From positions 1 through 22,667 of the forward strand of contig DASREE010000028.1 in the NCBI GenBank assembly GCA_035652235.1: a DNA stretch of 22,667 nucleotides, in the 5' to 3' direction. Positions within the stretch are counted from its first letter, which is position 1. The number at the start of each line of letters is the position of its first letter. Shown in pieces: positions 7,173 through 15,436 of this stretch. This DNA comes from PALSA-612 sp035652235 (lineage in GTDB: Bacteria > Actinomycetota > Thermoleophilia > Gaiellales > Gaiellaceae). Made by a program: the position numbers and the translations under genes. Below the pieces are notes generated by a model. It was not told the origin of the DNA and searched no databases. It saw nothing but the letters and a program-made list of their open reading frames with translations.

Positions 7173-8016
7173 CTGAGCCTGCCTCGCCGGAGAGGAGCGG
7201 ATGCTCCGCCTGCAGCGTGCCGCGCCTCGCCGCGCCGCCGACGTCGCGCTCGTGGACGAGCGCGAGCAGCGGCAGGAGCGTCTTCGCCCAGCGCGGCACG
7301 GCCAGGTCGCGGCCGGCGCGCTCGCGCAGCAGGCGGCAGCGCTCGAGCAGCTCCTCGCGCGTGTGCGGCCGGTACCAGAGCGAGCCGCGGTGGACGCGGC
7401 GGAGGAAGGTCGGCCGCTCGTGGAACTCGATCCTGCCCCGGAAGCAGAGCAGCGTGCCGAGGATCCAGTCCTCGCCCACGTCGCCGTCGCCGAAGCCGCC
7501 GGCGTCGCGGACTGCGGCCGTGCGGTGGAGGCAGCCGACGACCGGGAACGTGTTGTAGCGGAGGTTGACGAGCGCGAACAGCCGGCGCAGCCTGCTGACG
7601 GGGAACACGATCGGCTTCGGCGAGCGGCGAAGCGTCACCCGCTCGCCCGTAACGGGGTTCCAGCTCACGTAGCGGCCGACGCAGGAGACGACGCGCGGGC
7701 GCCGCTCGAGACGGGCGCGCAGGAAGCGGACGGCGTCCGGCAGCAGCACGTCGTCCGCGTCGAGGAAGAGGACGTACGGCGTGCGCACGGACGACAGCGC
7801 CAGGTTGCGCGCGGCGCCGACCGTCAGCCGCACGCCGGAGCGGACGACGTCGACGTGAGACGGCAGGACCGGAAGCGGCCTGACGGAGGCGTTGTCCACG
7901 ACCAGCACGTCCGGCGGCCCCGCCTGGCCGAGCGCGCTCGCGACCGCCTCGGGCAGGTACTCGCAGTAGTCGTCCCAGACGACGATCACGACGGTCACGT
8001 CCCGCGGGGCGCTCAC
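7156..8016 (-). CDS. Family 2 glycosyltransferase
   Basis: This 286-residue family 2 enzyme begins VTVVIVVWDDYCEYLPEAVASAL and carries the DxD-like motif LFLDADDVLLPDA. The later part, FPVVGCLHRTAAVRDAGGFGDGDVGEDWIL, has the GEDW pattern usual for the catalytic-base region. The GTG at 8016 overlaps the upstream stop as GTGA, implying translational coupling. An open frame continues upstream of this start, but it is the shadow of the 8013-9968 gene. Likely role: one sugar addition in the surface-glycan pathway, cytoplasmic side; the sugar specificity cannot be read. Confidence 0.87.
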   Translation of the reverse strand: MSAPRDVTVVIVVWDDYCEYLPEAVASALGQAGPPDVLVVDNASVRPLPVLPSHVDVVRSGVRLTVGAARNLALSSVRTPYVLFLDADDVLLPDAVRFLRARLERRPRVVSCVGRYVSWNPVTGERVTLRRSPKPIVFPVSRLRRLFALVNLRYNTFPVVGCLHRTAAVRDAGGFGDGDVGEDWILGTLLCFRGRIEFHERPTFLRRVHRGSLWYRPHTREELLERCRLLRERAGRDLAVPRWAKTLLPLLALVHERDVGGAARRGTLQAEHPLLSGEAGSGGAGV

Positions 8017-9968
8017 GTCGTGCCTCTCGCGCCTTTCGGGCCGAACAGCTTCTTCTCGTCCAACCGGTAGACCGCGTACTCCGGCGAGTCGTAGACGAGC
8101 CTGCCGACCCGGTTGTTCTCGTAGAAGTAGTTGCCGAGCGCGCGCCGCTGGGCAGGCGTCTTCAGCAGGGCCGCCTGCCACGTGAACGCGCTCAGGCTCG
8201 GCGGCTCGAGCGTCGTGCTCTTCTCGACGACGACGTAGCGGACCCCGCGCCGCCACATCTCCTCGCCCGCCTGCCACCAGTCCTTGCCGCCGGCGTAGAA
8301 GCGGCGCAGGAGCCGGTAGCCCGCGGCGGCGGCGGCGAGCTCGGCCGGCGAGCCCACGTGCCCCTTGCCGACCGTGAGCACGCGGTGGCCGGTCGCCGCC
8401 GGGATGTAGTAGGCGGTGTTCGGGTCGGTGGCGACGAGCCCCGGTCCGGGGGGTAGGTGCTCTCCCAGGCTCCAGATCGGCTGCAGCGAGCTGCCGACGT
8501 ACGTCACCGTCGGGGGCAGCCCGACGAGGGTGACGACCTTGACGACGATCGCCGAGGCGAGCGTTGCGCCGGTCAGGATCGCCACCGGGCGTCGGCGCGC
8601 CTCGGCGACGACCGCCGCGACGCCGATCGCGAGCGGAACCTGGCAGAGCAGGAGGAAGCGGTACCAGACGGCAAGCGGCAGGCCGAGCGCGCCGGCCGAG
8701 CCGATCGCGAAGCAGCCGGCGAACCAGACGCCTGGGACGATCTGCCCCCGTCTGGCGAGCCGCGCCAGGCCGGCGACGCCGACCGTGCCCGCTGCGAAGA
8801 GGAACGGCCAGCGCCAGCGTCCGTCCACCCAGTAGACGGCGAGCCGCGGCTGGTCGGCCGGGGGGTGGGCGACGAGCGCGAACTCCCAGACGACGAGGCC
8901 TGCCGTCGCCGCGGCGCCGACGAGCGAGAGGCCGAGGGCGCTGCGCTGCGATCCGACCGCCTCCAGGATGCTGTACGCCACAGCCCGAATTCGCCGTCCC
9001 GGGCGGCCGAGCGGGAGGAGGTGGACGAGCACGGGTGCGAGCGCGCAGGCCGCGATGAACGTGTGCCCGGCCACGCCCGTCTGCGACAGGGCGTCGTCGA
9101 CCGAGTAGGCGGGCCAGGCGAGGGCCAGCAGGAAGCCCGCTCCGAGGGCGAGCGGCGCGCGCAGGAACCGCCAGCCCTCCCGGCGGGCGAGCCGGCATGC
9201 CTCCGCCGTCGCGACGAGCGCGAGCAGGCTCCCGGTGAACGGGTGCACGAGCAGCGCCGCCGCCGCGAGGACGGTCGCGAGCGGCAATGCCGCCCGCCGC
9301 GACGAGTCGAGCGCGAGCAGGGTCGCCAGCGCGAGAGCGAGCGCGAGGTTCTGGGGGTAGAAGCCGGCATAGAGGGCCCCGTGCAGGGTGAGATCGGAGG
9401 CCCAGATCACGTGCGGCGGCCCGAACAGGCCGAGCAGGATGGGGAGCGAGAGCCACGCGGCTCTCGACCCGGCGAGGCGCCGCGCGTACAGGAAGACCGC
9501 GAGGAGCGTGAAGCCGAAGACGAGGACGCCGAGCAGCGCGAGCAGGCGGGCGAGCACGTGCGGCTGCGGTCCCTCGAGGCCGAGGAAGCGCCACAGGAGG
9601 CCGATCGACTGCTCGTACGGCGTCGCGTGCGGGGAGGCGACGCCGGGGAGGGCGAGGTAGGGGCTCTGCCGAGCGAACGGTCGCGCCGCCATGTCGCGGA
9701 CGAGCGCCATGTACGTCGGCGTGTCGCTCGTTACCCGCAGGGGGTAGTCGCCGGTCGCCGCCCAGAGCATGAGGCCGGCCAGCCCGGCGAGCCCGGCCGC
9801 GACGCTCGCCCGCAGCGCCGGCCCGGCCCGGCCGGCGAGCGCCTTCACCTGCTCGACCTCGAACGCCTCCCGGGCGTCGACGAGCTCCTGGAGCGCACGC
9901 ACGGCGCCGAGGCTCTCCCGGGACGGCTCGGGGGAGCGGACAAGCGCGAGGGAGCGTGCGGGTGCCAT
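8013..9968 (-). CDS. Large polytopic membrane protein, possible GT-C enzyme or polymerase
   Basis: This 651-residue protein has about a dozen hydrophobic helices between residues ~50 and ~480, followed by a soluble domain of ~170 residues. The first outer loop contains TSDTPTYMALVRDMAARPFARQSPYLALPG, with an Asp near the first helix as in GT-C enzymes. The soluble tail includes DPNTAYYIPAATGHRVLTVGKGH and YVVVEKSTTLEPPS. No family motif is decisive. Within a flippase/acyltransferase/glycosyltransferase operon it is the best candidate for a Wzy-like polymerase or a lipid-linked-sugar transferase, by context only. Its start lies 4 nt after the acyltransferase stop, and its own stop overlaps the next GTG. 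Confidence 0.6.
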   Translation of the reverse strand: MAPARSLALVRSPEPSRESLGAVRALQELVDAREAFEVEQVKALAGRAGPALRASVAAGLAGLAGLMLWAATGDYPLRVTSDTPTYMALVRDMAARPFARQSPYLALPGVASPHATPYEQSIGLLWRFLGLEGPQPHVLARLLALLGVLVFGFTLLAVFLYARRLAGSRAAWLSLPILLGLFGPPHVIWASDLTLHGALYAGFYPQNLALALALATLLALDSSRRAALPLATVLAAAALLVHPFTGSLLALVATAEACRLARREGWRFLRAPLALGAGFLLALAWPAYSVDDALSQTGVAGHTFIAACALAPVLVHLLPLGRPGRRIRAVAYSILEAVGSQRSALGLSLVGAAATAGLVVWEFALVAHPPADQPRLAVYWVDGRWRWPFLFAAGTVGVAGLARLARRGQIVPGVWFAGCFAIGSAGALGLPLAVWYRFLLLCQVPLAIGVAAVVAEARRRPVAILTGATLASAIVVKVVTLVGLPPTVTYVGSSLQPIWSLGEHLPPGPGLVATDPNTAYYIPAATGHRVLTVGKGHVGSPAELAAAAAGYRLLRRFYAGGKDWWQAGEEMWRRGVRYVVVEKSTTLEPPSLSAFTWQAALLKTPAQRRALGNYFYENNRVGRLVYDSPEYAVYRLDEKKLFGPKGARGTT

Positions 9969-9972
9969 GCTG

Positions 9973-11079
9973 CTACGGATGCGCTGCGGCAGGGGCCGTG
10001 CGGAGCGGGTCTCCGGCCGGGCGGCGAGCGGCGATGCTGCGACCGAGGGCGATCAGGGGTTGCTCGACTGTGTGGTGGAGGACGGTCGCGAGCGCGATCG
10101 CCAGGACCATGCCGAGGAGGAGCGCCAGGGCGTTCCCGAGACCACCGAGCTCCGCCGGGACGATCGCTGCGGCTGCGCTCAGGCCGAGCGGGTGGACGAG
10201 ATAGAGCCCATAGGAGATGCGGCCAACGAAGCGGAGAGGGCGCGTGGCGAGTGCGCGTGTCGCACCCGGTGCGCCGAGCACGACCCCGGCGATGGCGGCC
10301 GCGACCGTGACGGAGTAGGCTGCCTGCAGCGCCCTCGGCTCGATCGCAGTCAGCACCTGCAGGCAGCCGAGCACTGCGACCACGCCCGTGAAGGGGAGGG
10401 GTCGGGCGAGCACTCCGGTTCGCCGGAACCAGTGCGGCTGGTGCAGGAGCAGCGCGAGCGTGCAGCCGGCCAGGATGCTGCCGTAGGGCGCGAGCGCCCA
10501 GCCGGCTCCGCCCGCCAACGGCGCGGCCTCGGCGGCAGCGAACAGGAGTGCCGTGAGCGCAAGCCGGCGCCCGAAGCGCCCGCGGAGCCCGGGGACGCCG
10601 AAGGCGAGGAGCGGCCAGAGGAGGTAGAACTTCTCCTCGATCCCGAGCGACCACGCGATCTCGAAGGGACCGCCCCGCCCGAAGAAGTGCGGAAACTCGG
10701 GCAGCGGACTGAGGTAGAACGGGAGCGCGTCGAGGAGGCGCTGCTGCGCTTGGCCGGTGGCCAGGCCCGCGACGAGGTCGACGCCGAGGAAGAGGAGCAG
10801 CGCGACGAGGTACAGGGGCAGGATTCGGAAGCACCGCCGCACGTAGAAGCTCGCGCGGTCGAGCCCACCAGCTCGCGACTCCTCACGGAGCGCGAGGGTC
10901 GTGATCAGGTAGCCGCTGAGGACGAAGAAGATCGTGACGCCGTTCCATCCTGCGAGCCGGTGCCAGTCGCCGCGGGCATGCACGAAGGCGACGAGGAGGA
11001 CGGCGACTGCCCGGGTGCCGTCCAGCGGGGCGAAGTACCGCTGCCTCCGGTACTCCGCATAGGAGAGCGGTGCGCTCAC
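9973..11079 (-). CDS. Acyltransferase-3 (OafA-like) membrane O-acyltransferase
   Basis: This 368-residue protein is an integral-membrane acyltransferase of the AT3 family, which O-acylates surface polysaccharides or lipids. The family hallmarks are visible in order: FAPLDGTRAVAVLLVAFVHARG (catalytic His region), WNGVTIFFVLSGYLIT, FYVRRCFRILPLYL (Arg-rich RxxRI type motif), WSLGIEEKFYLLWP, and RFVGRISYGLYLVHP near the end. There are about ten hydrophobic helices. It lacks a C-terminal SGNH domain, so it is the stand-alone form. GTG 11079 overlaps the flippase stop (GTGA). It likely decorates the glycan made by the neighbouring transferases. Confidence 0.92.
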   Translation of the reverse strand: MSAPLSYAEYRRQRYFAPLDGTRAVAVLLVAFVHARGDWHRLAGWNGVTIFFVLSGYLITTLALREESRAGGLDRASFYVRRCFRILPLYLVALLLFLGVDLVAGLATGQAQQRLLDALPFYLSPLPEFPHFFGRGGPFEIAWSLGIEEKFYLLWPLLAFGVPGLRGRFGRRLALTALLFAAAEAAPLAGGAGWALAPYGSILAGCTLALLLHQPHWFRRTGVLARPLPFTGVVAVLGCLQVLTAIEPRALQAAYSVTVAAAIAGVVLGAPGATRALATRPLRFVGRISYGLYLVHPLGLSAAAAIVPAELGGLGNALALLLGMVLAIALATVLHHTVEQPLIALGRSIAARRPAGDPLRTAPAAAHP

Positions 11080-12314
11080 GGGCGCTCCGTCGCCAGCCGT
11101 GGCGGCAGCTGGACGAGGCCGGGGAGGATGCGCCAGACGAAGGCGCCGAGGAAGGCGAGCGCGGCCGCCTCGCAGGCGACGGTGGCAAGCGCGGCGCCGC
11201 TCGCGCCGAGGGGCGGGACGAGGACGGCGAGCGCGGCCACGTTCACGACGAGCGAGACGCCCACCTGGGCGCCGAGCGGCCACAGCCTGCGCACGCAGAC
11301 GAGGAGCGTCCCGAGGACGCCGCTCGCGGAGATGAGCAGGACGCCGACGCCGAGCAGGACGAGCGGCGTCGCCGCCGCGGAGTAGCGCGCCCCGAACACG
11401 AGGCCGAGCAGCGACGGGCCGATCGTCGCCGTCGCGAGCACGAGCGCAGCCGAGAGCACGAGCGTCCAGGCAAGGGCGCGCCGCGCGACGGCGACACGCC
11501 TCGTCTCGGAGGTCTCGGCTGAGAGCCGAGGCAACAGGCCCGTGGTCACGGCGTTCGGAACCGCGAGTAGGCCGAAGGCGACGTTGGACGCGATCGCAAA
11601 GGCAGCCGTGTCGCTCGGGCTGCCGACGAGCGAGAGCGCGAGCACTCCGGAGCGGTAGTAGGCGATCGTGGCGAGGGCGAGAAGCCCGAGAGGGATGGCC
11701 GAGCGGAGCGCCCGCCGGGCAGACGCGGCGGCGCCGAACCGGGCCGCGGACCGGCTGGCAGGGACGAGCAGGCAGAGCGAGATGGCGGCTGCGGCCGTCA
11801 GCGCGCCGAGCACGGTTGCCGCAGTCGGCCGGTAGAGGACGGCGGGCACGACGGCGGCGACGGACAGCACGCCGTTGACGAGCTTCCACTCGGCCTCCGG
11901 GCGCAGGTCCTGTGCTGCGCGCAGGACGCCGGTCAGGCTCATCCCGGTTGCGTAGGCGAGCGAAAGCGCGAACGTCAGCACCGCCTCGAGCGGCCGGTGC
12001 AGGGCGGTGCCGACGAGGACTGCGGCGAGAAGCCCTGCGGCGGCGAACGGCAGCCGGCCGAGCGCGAGCGCCCGCAACAGCGAGCCGCGTGCGTCCGCGC
12101 TGCGCGCGCCGTCGCGGGTCAGGAGCGTCTGGGCGCCCGCGTCGAGCACGCTGGTCAGGAGCGCCGCCGCGGCCAGGCAGGTGGCAAGAAGCGCGAAGCG
12201 GTCCGTGGGCAGCATTCGCGCCGAGACGGCGGTGACGGCGACCGTCGAGCTCTTGCCCGCCAGGTCGGCGGCGAGCGCGAAGGCGGAGTTGGCGGCGAGC
12301 CCGCGGCGCTTCAC
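11076..12314 (-). CDS. Wzx-like polysaccharide flippase (MOP/MATE superfamily)
   Basis: This 412-residue protein has about twelve hydrophobic segments and the arrangement of polysaccharide-repeat flippases. It starts KRRGLAANSAFALAADLAGKSSTVAVTAVSARMLPTDRFALLATC, where the first helix and the aligned Ala/Ser pattern are typical. The middle has YYRSGVLALSLVGSPSDTAAFAIASNVAFGLLAVPNAVTTGLLPRLS, a well-conserved feature of the family, and the later GLVFGARYSAAATPLVLLG is also typical. Its role would be moving lipid-linked oligosaccharide across the membrane. GTG 12314 overlaps the GT4 stop as GTGA. Confidence 0.85.
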   Translation of the reverse strand: MKRRGLAANSAFALAADLAGKSSTVAVTAVSARMLPTDRFALLATCLAAAALLTSVLDAGAQTLLTRDGARSADARGSLLRALALGRLPFAAAGLLAAVLVGTALHRPLEAVLTFALSLAYATGMSLTGVLRAAQDLRPEAEWKLVNGVLSVAAVVPAVLYRPTAATVLGALTAAAAISLCLLVPASRSAARFGAAASARRALRSAIPLGLLALATIAYYRSGVLALSLVGSPSDTAAFAIASNVAFGLLAVPNAVTTGLLPRLSAETSETRRVAVARRALAWTLVLSAALVLATATIGPSLLGLVFGARYSAAATPLVLLGVGVLLISASGVLGTLLVCVRRLWPLGAQVGVSLVVNVAALAVLVPPLGASGAALATVACEAAALAFLGAFVWRILPGLVQLPPRLATERP

Positions 12315-13498
12315 GGCAGCCTCCCGGCGGCGTCGAGGAGCAGCTCCGCGTAGCGGCGGAACGACCACGCATCGGCCTCTGCCCGGACGCCGGCGGCGAG
12401 GCGGTCGCGCTCGGCGGCCAGCCGCTCGAGGGCGCGGGCGAGCGCGAAGGCGTTGCCGGCCGGGCAGAGCAGGCCGGTGCGGCCGTGCGCCACGGCGGCG
12501 GGCAGCCCGCCGACGCGGGTGGCCACGACCGGCGCGCCGTAGGCGAACGCGAGCTGGGCGACTCCGGACTGCGTCGCCGAGCGGTAGGGAAGGACGACAC
12601 CGTCCGCGCTCGACAGGAGCAGCGCTGCGTCCTCGTTCGTCACGTAGCCGTCGCGGATGTCCAGGCGGTCGGCGATCCCGAGGCGCTCGGCCAGGCGGTC
12701 GTAGCGGTTGCGCTCCTCCCAGAAGCGCCCCGCGACGACGAGGCGCGCGCCGAGCGCCGGGTCGAGCTGGGCGAGCGCCTCGAGCGCGAGGTCGAGGCCC
12801 TTGTACGGCCTGACGGCTCCGAAGAAGACGAGGAGAAGCCCGGGGTCGCCGAGGCGGCGACGCTCCTCCGCGACGGCCGCCGGTGCCGGCGCGGGGGCGA
12901 GGTCGTCGGCGACGAAGCGCGGGTGGAAGGCCTCGAGCACCGGCGTGTCCCCGAGCCCGAGCGCGGCGAGCTCGTCGCGCTGGTGCGGGGCGTGCGTGAC
13001 GAGAAGGTCGGCGTGGCGGAGTGTGGCGCGAGTGAGGAGCGCTCCCCCCGGCACGCGCTCGTGTGGGACGACGTTGTGGCAGACGACGACACGCCGCATT
13101 CCGGCGGCATGCCGCAGGAGCCAGCGAGAGGGCGGCGCCGACACGGGATGGAGCCAGGGCAGCACGACCGCCTCGGCGCCGAAGCCCGCGAGCCGCCGCA
13201 GCCCCTCGCTCCACGATCGGGGCCGGTGCCAGTCGAGGAGGAATGCCGCCGGCTCGCGTCGCGGCGGCCGCGAGCGCTCGTCGCGCTCCTGGCCACGGTA
13301 GAGCAGCGGCGGGTACAGGCGCCGCCAGCTGACGACGTCCACCTCGGCCAGCTCGCGCAGCGCGCTGACGAGCGCGGTGTTGAACTGGGCAGCTCCTCCG
13401 GTCAGGGGGTGGACGGCGGCGACGACGCCGATGCGCGGCCTCGCGGCATCGTGCAGCCGCGTTCTCCCGTCGGCCGCAAGGGGGGCTGCCGCCGCCAT
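12311..13498 (-). CDS. Family 4 glycosyltransferase (GT-B fold)
   Basis: This 395-residue GT-B enzyme has an N-terminal half starting RIGVVAAVHPLTGGAAQFNTALVSAL (Gly-rich acceptor loop). Its C-terminal nucleotide-sugar domain has LLLVFFGAVRPYKGLDLALEAL and then the family 4 region DGVVLPYRSATQSGVAQLAFAYGAPVVATRVGGLPAAV. The usual E-x7-E has a Ser/Gln-rich variant here (RSATQSGVAQLA). It probably transfers a sugar to a lipid-linked acceptor at the inner leaflet. The ATG at 13498 shares one base with the previous stop (TGATG). Confidence 0.88.
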   Translation of the reverse strand: MAAAAPLAADGRTRLHDAARPRIGVVAAVHPLTGGAAQFNTALVSALRELAEVDVVSWRRLYPPLLYRGQERDERSRPPRREPAAFLLDWHRPRSWSEGLRRLAGFGAEAVVLPWLHPVSAPPSRWLLRHAAGMRRVVVCHNVVPHERVPGGALLTRATLRHADLLVTHAPHQRDELAALGLGDTPVLEAFHPRFVADDLAPAPAPAAVAEERRRLGDPGLLLVFFGAVRPYKGLDLALEALAQLDPALGARLVVAGRFWEERNRYDRLAERLGIADRLDIRDGYVTNEDAALLLSSADGVVLPYRSATQSGVAQLAFAYGAPVVATRVGGLPAAVAHGRTGLLCPAGNAFALARALERLAAERDRLAAGVRAEADAWSFRRYAELLLDAAGRLP

Positions 13499-14535
13499 CA
13501 CTGCAGGTAGATGCGCTCGCCGGCCGGCGTGAGGCCGCTGACGAACGCCTCGCGCTCCGCCTCGATCCGCTTGATGCGGTAGAGGGCATCCTCGAGCAGT
13601 CGGCGGTTCGAGTTGATGCCGTCTGCGATCAGCCCCGAGATGAACAGGCTGGCGCTGAGCACGAACGCGAGCACCGAGGCAAGGAGCGCCGGCAGGTGCA
13701 TGCCGCCGTTCGCGTAGCCGGCCAGGAACCAGACGGTGCAACCGGCGGCGATGAGCAGCATGAGCAGCGCCGCTCGGCCGAACACCGCGAGCGGAGCGGA
13801 GTGGAGCGCGCTGCGAAGCGCCTGGCCGCCGGTGGCGTTGACGTAGCGGCGCACCGAGTGCGTCACGCGCGACTCGCCCACGGCGCGCCGACGGGCGGGG
13901 ATGGACACCTCGGCCACCGACAGCCGCTTGCGGGCCGCCTGGATCAGGCTCTCCAGGGTGTAGGTGTAGTCGGTGATCACGTTCAGCTGCAACAGCGCCT
14001 CGCGAGAGAAGGCGCGGTAGCCGGAGGTGACGTCGCGCACCTGCATGCGGAAGGTGCGCCGGAACAGCCACGACGCGAGCCGGTTGAGATGCCGCCGTAC
14101 GAACGAGCCCGAGATCGGGTCGGCGAGCGGGCGCACCCCGACGACGAGGTCGGCCTCGCCGGCGAGGATCGGCCCGACGAGCTCCGGGATGAAGCTCGGG
14201 TCGTGCTGCCCGTCGGCGTCGAGGTGGACGACGACGTCGGCCGCGCGGGCGAGCGCGAACGCGACGCCGTGGTTGAAGCTGGCGACGAGCCCGCGGTTGC
14301 GGCGGTGGGCGACGATGCGGTCGGCGCCGGCGGCGAGCGCGACGTCCCGCGTCGCGTCCGTCGAGCCGTCGTCGACGACGATCACCTCGACCTCGCCGAT
14401 GCCGAGGATGCGTCTCGGCACGGCGGCGATCACGCCGCCGATCGTCGCCTCCTCGTTCAGCGCCGGGATCACCGCCACCAGCTTCGGCAGGCCGGGGGCC
14501 TCGGATGCGGGGGACCAGTGTGGAAGCTCGATCAT
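13498..14535 (-). CDS. DPM1-like polyprenyl-phosphate glycosyltransferase (GT2) with two C-terminal membrane helices
   Basis: This 345-residue GT2 enzyme has LVAVIPALNEEATIGGVIAAVP, VIVVDDGSTDATRDVA, and the DxD motif in HLDADGQHDPSFIPEL. It also has DVTSGYRAFSREAL, the classical region of dolichol/polyprenyl-phosphate sugar synthases. Two hydrophobic segments (AALLMLLIAAGCTVWFLAG and LPALLASVLAFVLSASLFISG) follow. It should charge polyprenyl phosphate with a sugar for the GT-C-like enzymes encoded at the other end of the operon. It is the first gene of the operon. No Shine-Dalgarno is visible before ATG 14535, so the start is plausible but not certain. Confidence 0.88.
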   Translation of the reverse strand: MIELPHWSPASEAPGLPKLVAVIPALNEEATIGGVIAAVPRRILGIGEVEVIVVDDGSTDATRDVALAAGADRIVAHRRNRGLVASFNHGVAFALARAADVVVHLDADGQHDPSFIPELVGPILAGEADLVVGVRPLADPISGSFVRRHLNRLASWLFRRTFRMQVRDVTSGYRAFSREALLQLNVITDYTYTLESLIQAARKRLSVAEVSIPARRRAVGESRVTHSVRRYVNATGGQALRSALHSAPLAVFGRAALLMLLIAAGCTVWFLAGYANGGMHLPALLASVLAFVLSASLFISGLIADGINSNRRLLEDALYRIKRIEAEREAFVSGLTPAGERIYLQ

Positions 14536-14560
14536 CGGCAGAGGGGTGAGCGGCGGTTCC

Positions 14561-14593
14561 GTGGCAGCGCCGACTCGGGGCCGGCGCTGCCAC
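14561..14593 (-). terminator. Strong 12-bp hairpin terminator
   Basis: The arms GTGGCAGCGCCG (14561-14572) and CGGCGCTGCCAC (14582-14593) are perfectly complementary around a 9-nt loop. It lies 36 bp after the coiled-coil gene's stop and 26 bp before the operon's first start, so it separates the two transcription units or attenuates readthrough. Confidence 0.7.
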
Positions 14594-14628
14594 TCATGTG
14601 TCGAGTCGGCCGCGCGTACGCGGGTGCG

Positions 14629-15033
14629 TCAGGCGGCCCGGCACTTGCCCTTGACGAGCTGGTAGCCCTTCGGACACGTCGGCTTCTTCGCCTTCGCCAG
14701 CGCCTTCTCCAGAGACTTGACGTTGGCCTTCGCCTTCGCCAGCGCCTTCGCCAGCGCTTTCTTCTGCGCGGGCGTCTTCGCCTTGGCGAGGGCCTTCTGG
14801 AGGGCCTTGACCCTGGCCTTCGCCTTGGCGAGGGCCTTCTCCAGGGTCCTGATCTTGGCTGCGCTCGCGGCCTTCGGCTGCTGAACCCGCTTGGTCGTCT
14901 TCGGCGCGGGCGTGACCGTCGAACGCGGCGAGCTACCGAGTGCAAGGACGCCGGTCGTCGCGGCGAGGCTCGTTGCTGTGAGGGCGAGCAGCGCAGCTAT
15001 GGCAAGCGCCATGACATGAAGGCGCTTCTTCAT
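14629..15033 (-). CDS. Secreted Lys/Ala-rich coiled-coil protein with C-terminal Cys motif
   Basis: This 134-residue protein starts with a signal peptide (MKKRLHVMALAIAALLALTA, likely cleaved after residue 25 at SLAA). Residues 58-117 are Lys/Ala-rich heptads built from repeats of the type LEKALAKAKARVKALQ, predicting a long basic amphipathic helix. The end is CPKGYQLVKGKC, two cysteines ten residues apart that could form a disulfide. The Shine-Dalgarno AAAGGA precedes ATG 15033. I know no function; the high positive charge suggests binding to an anionic cell-wall polymer or nucleic acid. It lies immediately upstream of the glycan operon on the same strand, separated from it by a strong hairpin. 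Confidence 0.8.
   Translation of the reverse strand: MKKRLHVMALAIAALLALTATSLAATTGVLALGSSPRSTVTPAPKTTKRVQQPKAASAAKIRTLEKALAKAKARVKALQKALAKAKTPAQKKALAKALAKAKANVKSLEKALAKAKKPTCPKGYQLVKGKCRAA
14686..14840 (-). repeat. Four internal repeats with 42-bp period inside the coiled-coil gene
   Basis: A 22-bp unit (14686-14707) recurs exactly at 14728-14749. A related 23-bp unit (14776-14798) recurs exactly at 14818-14840. Both pairs have a 42-bp period, which is 14 residues or two heptads. The middle spacing is 48 bp. This is coding repeat expansion, not a CRISPR. Confidence 0.75.
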
Positions 15034-15155
15034 CTGGTGTCCTTTCGTCGGGTTGGCCGTGGGTGACTCGGCTTGCCTGCGTTATCGACCCCGGCGGGCG
15101 AGGCGCTTAGACAGACTCCCCCGCCCGGGTGAGGGCCGGGGAGCTCAGGAAGCGC

Positions 15156-15389
15156 TCATCCGTGAGGCGCCGTGCCGCGCGCGGCAGGCTGGGTCGCCGC
15201 GGGAGGATCGGGGGCGTGGCCCGGCGAACCCGAACCGGCGCCCGGTCGGGCCTGCGGCTGCGAGGCGGCGACGACCGCGGCGGTGGCGGCGAGACCGAGC
15301 AGGACGAGGAGGGCGGTGGCGAGGGTCCTGCCCGTGCCGTCCTGTGCGTCCACGGGGCCCGTATCGGCACGAGGCGGCGCTGCGCGCAT
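15156..15389 (-). CDS. Possible small single-helix membrane protein
   Basis: This 77-residue open frame has one membrane helix (RTLATALLVLLGLAATAAVVAAS) followed by a Gly/Pro/Ala-rich tail. A GTG inside the frame would give a slightly shorter form beginning MDAQDGTGRTL. It fills an otherwise empty 403-bp gap between the coiled-coil gene and the cyclic-nucleotide-domain gene. No ribosome-binding site is clear, and GC-rich antisense can mimic such frames, so this is tentative. No function can be assigned. Confidence 0.35.
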   Translation of the reverse strand: MRAAPPRADTGPVDAQDGTGRTLATALLVLLGLAATAAVVAASQPQARPGAGSGSPGHAPDPPAATQPAARGTAPHG

Positions 15390-15436
15390 CCCCCGGCGAG
15401 CGCACGGCCGCCGTCGCGCGCAGGCCGCAACGTGAT

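Noticed and set aside
8457..10310. 617-residue plus-strand frame opposite the polytopic gene and the acyltransferase end
   Set aside because: It is an Arg/Glu/Gly-rich shadow crossing two real minus-strand genes, with no domain.
14686..14840. Possible CRISPR array
   Set aside because: The repeats are only 22-23 bp with related, not unique, spacers, and they encode coiled-coil heptads in a secreted protein.
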